Of a stretch of DNA of 5,565 nt, positions 1 through 5,565 are shown one piece after another. How positions within the stretch are numbered: the stretch's first letter is position 1; each line of letters begins with the position of its first letter. The notes below the pieces were generated by a model. It saw only the letters and a list, made by a program, of their open reading frames with translations. It searched no databases and was not told where the DNA came from. Origin of the DNA: Chitinophagales bacterium (GTDB lineage Bacteria; Bacteroidota; Bacteroidia; Chitinophagales; UBA2359); contig JAHDIA010000439.1 of assembly GCA_020631035.1 (NCBI GenBank), positions 1-5,565 on the forward strand, given 5' to 3'. A program made the position numbers and the translations under genes.

Positions 1-216
1 CCCCTCTTTGACGGAACATTTGCCTTTGAAGTGTGTGACCATCGCACATTGTTCGGCTTGGTGGGGGTGATGGGCACAGATTTCTATTAGGCATTGAATA
101 ACCCATTCAAAAGTATTATGTTCATCATTATGTAAAATCAATTTTCGATCTTCTACCAGTATGGTATCCAGTAGTTCATCAACCTTATCTTTCTCTTTAG
201 TAAAAGTATCAGCCAT
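1..216 (-). CDS. clpS: ATP-dependent Clp protease adaptor ClpS (partial, C-terminus beyond the left edge)
   Basis: ClpS binds the N-terminal domain of a Clp/Hsp100 unfoldase and hands it proteins carrying destabilising N-terminal residues, in the cytoplasm. The minus strand reads 72 codons from ATG at 216-214 to the window edge without a stop. After a charged, flexible N-terminal stretch of about 22 residues comes the ClpS core: RKLILHNDEHNTFEWVI, then an Ala-Glu-Gln-Cys helix (54-57) and THFKGKCSVKEG. It aligns without gaps to E. coli ClpS at an offset of four. Asn30 matches Asn34, Asp31 matches Asp35 and His62 matches His66, the residues that hold the substrate alpha-amino group. Glu32 replaces Asp36 and Phe36 replaces the gatekeeper Met40. 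Family members are about 90-110 residues long, so roughly 20-40 residues are missing. The start is the only upstream ATG that keeps the usual short N-terminal extension, and no Shine-Dalgarno lies at normal spacing. The gene is divergent from parC. The family call is firm; substrate range is not visible. Confidence 0.93.
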   Translation of the reverse strand, partial: MADTFTKEKDKVDELLDTILVEDRKLILHNDEHNTFEWVIQCLIEICAHHPHQAEQCAMVTHFKGKCSVKEG

Positions 217-602
217 AGTTGCAAATCTGTTTATCACCTACTAAATTAAGCAAAAAGAAAAAAAGAAACAATACCTTTTCAATTATCTTCACTTTTGCGA
301 ACAAAAAAAGTCAAAATAAAGTTCTAAAAGTGGAGGGAAATGGGGGGGAAATAGAGAAACAGAGCTTTTGCCTATTTAACGGTCGGTTTTTTGTAAGATA
401 GATAAGTGTTTTTTGAGAAGTATGTTGTAGACAGAAACAAAAAATAAAGTAACACTTTGCTCTAAAATGATTATTTGTTTATTTCGCAGAGAATTTGTAA
501 TATTCCCAAGCTAGATACAATATAGTATACATATCTTATAGCAGCAGGACAAATTAAATGATTTTTATTTTGTCATATATAAAGAAAAGAAAAAAATAAT
601 TT
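217..602. other. AT-rich divergent intergenic region between clpS and parC
   Basis: These 386 bp separate the clpS and parC starts and must hold the promoters of both genes. I see no convincing gene. The frame open at 219-401 encodes a Lys/Asn-rich peptide over a poly-A tract and looks accidental. Visible elements are an A-rich tract near 246-275, a 7-bp inverted repeat (AAGTGTT at 404-410, AACACTT at 451-457) with a 40-nt gap, and a very AT-rich stretch at 511-540 with AGATA/TATCT arms and a GTATAC palindrome. An A-rich leader at 581-599 lies just before parC and has no Shine-Dalgarno, as is common in Bacteroidota. A weak -7-like TATTTTG sits at 566-572, about 30 nt before the parC start, but no TTG box lies at the expected distance. 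Confidence 0.7.
222..254 (-). promoter_or_regulatory. Possible Bacteroidota-type promoter for clpS
   Basis: On the minus strand, TTTG (254-251) is followed after 21 nt by CAGATTTG (229-222). The Bacteroidota sigma-A pattern is a TTG or TTTG box, a spacer of about 19-21 nt, then TAnnTTTG. The -7 box here differs from that pattern only at its first base. It ends 5 nt before the clpS ATG, so the transcript would be leaderless or nearly so. The region is AT-rich and such matches arise by chance, so this is a weak call. Confidence 0.25.
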
Positions 603-3140
603 ATGAAGGAGAACAATGGGCAACTGCCCCAAGAACAAGACAACAATTCCATATCTGGAATGTACGAAAGTTGGTTTTTAGATTACGCCTCTTATGTTAT
701 TTTAGAAAGAGCTGTTCCTAAAATAGAAGATGGATTAAAACCTGTACAAAGACGTATTCTACATGCCCTCAAGCAAATGGACGATGGTCGTTTTCACAAA
801 GTCGCCAATGTCATTGGGCAAACAATGCAGTACCACCCACATGGAGATGCCTCTATTGAAGATGCATTGGTAAACCTGGGGCAAAAAGAGCTTTTGATTG
901 ATTGCCAGGGAAACTGGGGAGACAACCGAACAGGGGATAAAGCAGCGGCAGCTCGTTACATTGAAGCCAAGTTGAGCAAGTTTGCACTCGATGTTGCTTT
1001 TAATCCGAATACAACCGAATGGCAATTATCTTATGATGGTCGTAAAAAGGAACCCAATTTCTTACCCGTTAAATTCCCTTTATTGTTGTATCAAGGTGTA
1101 GAAGGGATTGCTGTAGGATTGGCAACCAAGATTATGCCTCATAATTTTGTAGAGTTGGTCAAGGGTTCTATTAGTATCTTAAAAGGACGCAAACCCAAAA
1201 TATATCCAGATTTCCCATTAGGTGGACATATGGATTGTAGCAATTACAATGATGGACTCAAAGGTGGGAAAATCAAGATAAGGGCAACCATAGAAAAGAG
1301 GGACAAACGTTTGTTGGTAATTACAGATGTGCCTTATTCAACTACTACACATAGCTTGATTGAATCCATCATCAAAGCCAATGATAAAAACAAGATAAAG
1401 ATTAGTAAAATTACAGATAATACTGCCAAAAATGTAGAAATCTTGGTAGAGATTCCTAGTGGAGTGTCTCCCGATCTTACCCGTGATGCACTCTATGCCT
1501 TTACCGATTGTGAGGTATCTATTTCGCCCAATGCTTGTGTGATTATAGATGATAAGCCGCATTTTATTGGGGTAAGTGAAATCTTGCGCATCTGTACAGA
1601 GAATACCAAAGATTTATTGAAGAAAGAGTTAGAAATTCAGTTGCATGCTCTAGAGGAAAGATTGCATCTAGCGTCCTTGGAAAAAATATTTATTGAAAAA
1701 CGTATTTATCGAGACATAGAAGAATGTGAGACCTGGGAGGCAGTATTGGAAACCATAGAAAAAGGTCTACGCAAATACGTAACAACACCTGAAGAAAAAA
1801 CCAAGAAATCAGACAAACGCCTACGTCTTTTGAGAGAAATCACAGAAGAAGACTTGGTTCGTTTGACTGAAATCAAGATCAAACGTATTTCTAAATACGA
1901 CTCTTTCAAGGCAGATGAATTGTTGGTGCGCTTAAAAGAAGACATCAAACAAACCAAGCACCACTTGGCAAACTTGACGGACTATGCCATTGATTACTTC
2001 CAAAAATTGCTCAAAAAGTATGGAAAAGGAAGGGAACGCAAAACAAAAATCAGTGATTTCCAAAACATACAAGTCAAACAGGTAGCAGTTGCCAATCAAA
2101 AACTTTATGTAGACCGCAAAAATGGTTTCATTGGGTATGGGCTTAAGAAAGAAGAGTTTGTTTGTGAATGTTCTGACATAGATGATGTCATTGTTATCCG
2201 AAAAGATGGGCATATGATAGTCAGTAGAATTGCCAATAAAACATTTGTTGGAAAAAACATTCTTCATATTGGGATATGGAAAAAAGGAGATGATCGAATG
2301 GTTTACAATATGATTTATGTGGATCCTAAAGCCAATAGAAATTACAGCAAACGTTTTTCTGTTACAGCCATTACCAGAGATAAGGAATATGACTTAACCA
2401 ATGGGGATGGAAAATCAAGAGTTTTGTATTTGACCGCCAATTCCAATGGGGAAGCCGAAGTAGTGAATATACAATTGAGCCCAGACTGTCGTGCCAAAAA
2501 CAAACAATTTGATTTTGATTTTAGCACAATGACTGTCAAAGGAAGAAGTGCCAAAGGAAATGTATTGACTCGTTGGCCCATTCGTAAAATATCTCTGCTT
2601 TCTGCTGGGGTATCTACACTAGGAGGTAGAGAAATTTGGATTGATAGAGCATCAGGTAGGCTGAACTCTAAGGAAAGAGGCGATTATTTAGGCTCTTTTA
2701 ATACAGGAGATTTTATCTTCGCTATCTACAAAGATGGGACATATCAGATGACCAATTTTGAAATGAACAATCGCTATGAACCTGAACAACTGCTTCACAT
2801 TGAAAAGTTTAATAACAAATCAGTGGTTTCTTGCGTATACTATCATGGAGGTAAAAAGGAGCATTACGTTAAACGATTTGAAATTGCTACCACAACACTA
2901 GAGCAACGCTTCTGTTTTATTTCCGAAGATAAAGGTTCAAAGTTAGTTGCTGCATCTACTTCACCGAATCCTGTTGTTGAGTTTAAATATACCAAAGGGC
3001 GAGGAAAGAGTAAAGAGGTTGGAACAGACAAATTGTGGCTTAAGAAACTAATCGATGTAAAAGGATGGAAAATATTGGGGAATAAATTACATAAGTACCC
3101 AGTAAGTGCCATCAAAATAATCGAAGAGATAAAAAAATAA
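603..3140 (+). CDS. parC: DNA topoisomerase IV subunit A (ParC, GyrA/ParC family)
   Basis: This is the DNA-breaking subunit of topoisomerase IV, which with the ParE ATPase subunit decatenates daughter chromosomes and relaxes supercoils. The protein has 845 residues, in the range I expect for Bacteroidota ParC. A variable tail (1-17) precedes SGMYESWFLDYASYVILERA. The winged-helix breakage domain carries YHPHGDASIEDALV (77-90) and catalytic Arg118-Tyr119, equal to E. coli GyrA Tyr122. The tower region has the GIAVGLATK segment (168-176) with Ile169 at the DNA-intercalating position. Charged helices from about 338 and at about 440-475 form the coiled-coil gate. From about 495 comes a beta-rich pinwheel-type C-terminal domain with GRSAKGN (647-653) and no GyrA box (QRRGGKG), which favours ParC over GyrA. 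Ala83 sits where GyrA has Ser83. The ATG at 603 keeps the whole conserved N-terminus; Met20 would fall inside it. No Shine-Dalgarno is seen, only an A-rich leader. parE is not immediately upstream. Confidence 0.95.
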   Translation: MKENNGQLPQEQDNNSISGMYESWFLDYASYVILERAVPKIEDGLKPVQRRILHALKQMDDGRFHKVANVIGQTMQYHPHGDASIEDALVNLGQKELLIDCQGNWGDNRTGDKAAAARYIEAKLSKFALDVAFNPNTTEWQLSYDGRKKEPNFLPVKFPLLLYQGVEGIAVGLATKIMPHNFVELVKGSISILKGRKPKIYPDFPLGGHMDCSNYNDGLKGGKIKIRATIEKRDKRLLVITDVPYSTTTHSLIESIIKANDKNKIKISKITDNTAKNVEILVEIPSGVSPDLTRDALYAFTDCEVSISPNACVIIDDKPHFIGVSEILRICTENTKDLLKKELEIQLHALEERLHLASLEKIFIEKRIYRDIEECETWEAVLETIEKGLRKYVTTPEEKTKKSDKRLRLLREITEEDLVRLTEIKIKRISKYDSFKADELLVRLKEDIKQTKHHLANLTDYAIDYFQKLLKKYGKGRERKTKISDFQNIQVKQVAVANQKLYVDRKNGFIGYGLKKEEFVCECSDIDDVIVIRKDGHMIVSRIANKTFVGKNILHIGIWKKGDDRMVYNMIYVDPKANRNYSKRFSVTAITRDKEYDLTNGDGKSRVLYLTANSNGEAEVVNIQLSPDCRAKNKQFDFDFSTMTVKGRSAKGNVLTRWPIRKISLLSAGVSTLGGREIWIDRASGRLNSKERGDYLGSFNTGDFIFAIYKDGTYQMTNFEMNNRYEPEQLLHIEKFNNKSVVSCVYYHGGKKEHYVKRFEIATTTLEQRFCFISEDKGSKLVAASTSPNPVVEFKYTKGRGKSKEVGTDKLWLKKLIDVKGWKILGNKLHKYPVSAIKIIEEIKK

Positions 3141-3157
3141 TAAGCCAACAGTTTTTG

Positions 3158-3172
3158 ATATGCCAAGCATAT
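3158..3172. repeat. Small perfect inverted repeat downstream of parC
   Basis: ATATGC and GCATAT form a perfect 6-bp stem around a CAA loop, starting 17 nt after the parC stop codon. No T-run follows, and a 5-T run lies just upstream (3152-3156) instead. It is therefore not a typical intrinsic terminator for parC. It could be a weak terminator, an mRNA 3'-end hairpin, a protein site or chance. GCATA recurs at 3181-3185 and 3200-3204. Confidence 0.3.
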
Positions 3173-3202
3173 AATTCTGTGCATACAATTATTAATCGGG
3201 CA

Positions 3203-3211
3203 TAACTTTTG
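3203..3211 (+). promoter_or_regulatory. Possible -7 promoter element for the PAS histidine kinase gene
   Basis: TAACTTTTG resembles the Bacteroidota -7 consensus TAnnTTTG with one extra base. Read as AACTTTTG it matches except for the first T. It would give a leader of about 20 nt before the ATG at 3238, which is plausible. I find no clear TTG box 19-21 nt upstream, so the kinase gene may instead be read through from parC. Confidence 0.3.
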
Positions 3212-3237
3212 CACCTTTTTACCTACTTATTGAGGAT

Positions 3238-5565
3238 ATGAAAGACTGCAATATGGCTATTCGATTAAAAACTTTCAATCAAAGTGCACTCACCAATTAT
3301 CTGCCACCACTCATTGTGTTTGACAAAGAGTGGAGGGTGCATTTTTGTTCCCCTGCTGTGCAAACTTGCTTTGAAACGCCACAAATTCGCATAGATGCGA
3401 GCAATTTAGACGATTTTATTCCCGCTTATGTATTGAAAAGTGTAGAACAACAATGTACACTTTTGGATGGATTAGATTCCCAAAAACTATCTTGGAATAT
3501 CTATAACGAAGACTCCAACAAGGGCTTGGTATTGGAACTCAAAAAAGAAGTAGAGGAGGAGAATGAGCATTGGATTTTGACATTTGAGATCCCGAATTTG
3601 GAAAATATTCCCAAAATAGGAATGTCAACGACATTGGAATTTGGGGATGACCAAAAATATCAAGCAATTTTTAACTATACTTTAGATGGAATTATCTTGA
3701 GTGATTTTGAAAATACCAGTGCTGTTGAATGCAATGAACGTGCTACTGAAATATTCAAGGCTTCACAAAAAGAAATCATCAATGGAGGGGTGCTGGCTTT
3801 TAGTCCTGAGTACCAGCCAGATGGAATGAAATCCAAAGATAAGTTGAATGGCATTCGTAGAGAGATGTTGAGTAAGGGAAGTGGAAGTAAAATTTTTCAC
3901 TGGGTATATTTGCGACAAAATGGAGAGCCTTTTGACGCTGAAGTTGTTGTTTCATTGATTGAAATAGATGATCAAAAACATTGGCTCAACATCATTCGAG
4001 ACATCTCTGATAGAATAAAAGATAAGAAGGAATTACAGAAAAGCTTTCAAAAGTTTAAAGCTCTTTTCAATAATACATTTGATGTCGCTTTTTTATTAGA
4101 TGAAGATGGGCAAATTTTGGAAGTCAATAAAACGGCTTGTAAATTACTCAATGTGCATTTTGAAGAGAACAAGGGAATGCCAATTTGGCAAACTGGATTG
4201 TGGGAAAACAATCTTGTTCCTTCAGAACAATTGGTCATTAGCTTTAAAGATTTAAAGGCAATATTGGTTAATGAAGGGGTAAATAGTATAAATGCTTTAA
4301 AGCGTTTTAGTTCAGATTTTGTTTATGAAAACAAAGAAGGCATTACCTTCGATTTCTCCCTTAAATCTTTTCGTGTATCTGAAGAAGATCCTCAACAATT
4401 TATTTTGGAAGGAAGGGATGTAACCCAATTGGTCAAAGTTCGAGAGGACATTGTCAAAAACGAAAGATTGTACCGTTCCATCATCCGAAATACACAGGGA
4501 ACTTCTGTTTTGTTGTACAATGATAAACAGGAGTTTACTTTGGTTGAAGGAAATTACATTGAAATGTTTGACTATGAAAAAGAAGACATTTTGGGTAAGA
4601 CTGTCATAGAACTCATTCCTGATAAAAATCTTGCTGAACGCATTGCTGCTTATATGCAAAAATCTATTAGGGGACAAATGGATATTTTTGATGTGAGTTT
4701 TGGGGGCACTCATTACTACATTAAAACCATTCCTATGAGAGATACGAATGGAAGGATTAAGCAATCTATGTTGATTGTACAAGATATTACCGAAATCAAA
4801 GAGGCAGAGTATAAGTTACAAGAAAAAGTAGATGAGCTTAACGAAAAGAAAGGAGAGCTCGAAAGATACATTGATTCCAATGCTGAATTGGAAAACTTCG
4901 CTTACATCGTTTCACACGATCTCAAAGAACCTTTGCGGAACATAATGGGCTTTACCCAACTGCTCAACAACAACTATTCAGAAAAACTGGATCAAATAGG
5001 TCGAGAGTACCTCGAATTCATTGTCAATGGAGGCAAGCGAATGGAGCGACTTATCAATAGTCTATTGGAGTACTCAAGGGTCAATAAAGGAGAATATTAC
5101 TTTAATGAAATTGACACCGAGGGCATCATTGCAGTAGCGACCAATAGTTTGATGAATGCCATAGTTGAAAAACATGTCAGCGTCAACATATCGCACAATA
5201 TACCCAAACGCATCATCGCAGAGTCAAATCGTTTGGCGCAATTGTTCCAAAATCTATTGGCAAATGCCATCAAGTTTAGCAGAGATGATGAGCATTCTCA
5301 ACCCATTATTCACATCGAAGGATGTGAATTGGAAAATCACTGGCAGTTTGCAGTCAAAGACAATGGTAGAGGCATCAAAAAGGAGCATTATGATGTGATT
5401 TTCTCGCTCTTTAAAAAGACGCCCGATGGAGGCAAAGAAAAAGGCACAGGTATTGGTTTGGCAATTTGCAAACGCATAGTCGAACAACACAAGGGGGAAA
5501 TTTGGGTAGAATCAGAGGAAAATGTAGGTTCTAGTTTCTACTTTACCATATCTAAACACCTTTTG
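3238..5565 (+). CDS. Soluble multi-PAS sensor histidine kinase (stop codon beyond the right edge)
   Basis: The frame is open for 776 codons to the window end. I see no signal peptide or membrane segment, so this is a cytoplasmic sensor that would autophosphorylate a histidine and pass the phosphate to a response regulator. A degenerate PAS-like unit lies at about 20-118. Three clearer PAS units follow at about 141-258, 272-397 and 412-519, each closing with a D-I/V-S/T motif (Asp255, Asp394, Asp516). A charged coiled coil (about 519-552) leads to the HisKA domain with SHDLKEPLRN, where His560 is the phospho-acceptor. The HATPase domain has its N box around Asn672 and Asn676, G1 box DNGRGI (708-713) and G2 box GTGIGL (736-741). 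It ends in GSSFYFTI, the usual C-terminal strand, so few residues are probably missing. No LOV cysteine motif, GAF domain or receiver domain is present; the ligand is unknown. AGGA lies only 1 nt before the ATG at 3238, so Met6 (3253) is an alternative start. The gene begins 97 bp after parC. Confidence 0.92.
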   Translation, partial: MKDCNMAIRLKTFNQSALTNYLPPLIVFDKEWRVHFCSPAVQTCFETPQIRIDASNLDDFIPAYVLKSVEQQCTLLDGLDSQKLSWNIYNEDSNKGLVLELKKEVEEENEHWILTFEIPNLENIPKIGMSTTLEFGDDQKYQAIFNYTLDGIILSDFENTSAVECNERATEIFKASQKEIINGGVLAFSPEYQPDGMKSKDKLNGIRREMLSKGSGSKIFHWVYLRQNGEPFDAEVVVSLIEIDDQKHWLNIIRDISDRIKDKKELQKSFQKFKALFNNTFDVAFLLDEDGQILEVNKTACKLLNVHFEENKGMPIWQTGLWENNLVPSEQLVISFKDLKAILVNEGVNSINALKRFSSDFVYENKEGITFDFSLKSFRVSEEDPQQFILEGRDVTQLVKVREDIVKNERLYRSIIRNTQGTSVLLYNDKQEFTLVEGNYIEMFDYEKEDILGKTVIELIPDKNLAERIAAYMQKSIRGQMDIFDVSFGGTHYYIKTIPMRDTNGRIKQSMLIVQDITEIKEAEYKLQEKVDELNEKKGELERYIDSNAELENFAYIVSHDLKEPLRNIMGFTQLLNNNYSEKLDQIGREYLEFIVNGGKRMERLINSLLEYSRVNKGEYYFNEIDTEGIIAVATNSLMNAIVEKHVSVNISHNIPKRIIAESNRLAQLFQNLLANAIKFSRDDEHSQPIIHIEGCELENHWQFAVKDNGRGIKKEHYDVIFSLFKKTPDGGKEKGTGIGLAICKRIVEQHKGEIWVESEENVGSSFYFTISKHLL

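Noticed and set aside
219..401. Plus-strand open frame of 60 codons beside the clpS start
   Set aside because: Its product is rich in Lys and Asn because it crosses a poly-A tract. It has no recognisable motif and no Shine-Dalgarno, and it covers the region expected to hold the clpS promoter.
404..457. Inverted repeat AAGTGTT / AACACTT as a terminator or operator
   Set aside because: The 7-bp arms are separated by 40 nt, do not extend on either side and have no T-run. This is compatible with chance in a 386-bp AT-rich stretch.
558..599. 13-codon frame (MIFILSYIKKRKK) ending 3 nt before parC, a possible leader peptide
   Set aside because: It lies in very AT-rich DNA where short frames are common. 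It has no regulatory codon run, no ribosome site and no pairing hairpins, so nothing supports translation.
603..3140. Assignment as GyrA rather than ParC
   Set aside because: The GyrA box (QRRGGKG) is absent from the C-terminal domain, and the HPHGDASI and GRSAKGN motifs fit the Bacteroidota topoisomerase IV subunit A.
2864..3214. Minus-strand open frame of 116 codons spanning the parC end and part of the gap
   Set aside because: Most of it is opposite conserved parC coding sequence. Its product shows no family motif and no promoter or ribosome site is visible.
4312..4782. Minus-strand open frame of 156 codons
   Set aside because: It lies wholly opposite the PAS3-PAS4 region of the kinase gene, whose plus-strand frame has clear domain motifs. 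The reverse product has no recognisable features.
1..5565. A previously undescribed multi-gene system
   Set aside because: The three genes belong to known families with unrelated roles and show no shared regulation or mobile-element context. Nothing in the sequence supports a joint new function.

Overview
The window looks like core chromosomal DNA from a member of the Bacteroidota. The evidence is the topoisomerase IV subunit A, whose YHPHGDASI and GRSAKGN motifs are of the Bacteroidota type. A ClpS adaptor with a Phe at the E. coli Met40 position, an A-rich leader lacking Shine-Dalgarno sites and low GC content point the same way. A placement near Cytophagia or Saprospiria is only a guess.

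Layout: (1) Positions 1-216, minus strand, hold the N-terminal 72 codons of clpS, the Clp protease N-degron adaptor, cut by the left edge. (2) Positions 217-602 are a 386-bp AT-rich divergent intergenic region with no supportable gene and only weak promoter-like elements. (3) Positions 603-3140, plus strand, encode a complete 845-residue topoisomerase IV subunit A (parC), with catalytic Tyr119 and an Ala at the usual quinolone-contact Ser. (4) Positions 3141-3237 are a short spacer with a small perfect inverted repeat and a possible -7 element. (5) Positions 3238-5565, plus strand, encode at least 776 residues of a soluble multi-PAS sensor histidine kinase. This frame stays open to the right edge, but its kinase domain looks essentially complete.

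The three genes belong to unrelated processes: regulated proteolysis, chromosome decatenation and signal transduction. Nothing shows that they form one functional system. The kinase may be read through from parC or use its own promoter in the 97-bp gap. I found no mobile element, CRISPR array, RNA gene or clearly new system. The points worth a second look are residue-level features of ClpS and ParC, the unknown ligand and partner of the kinase, and the absence of parE immediately upstream of parC.
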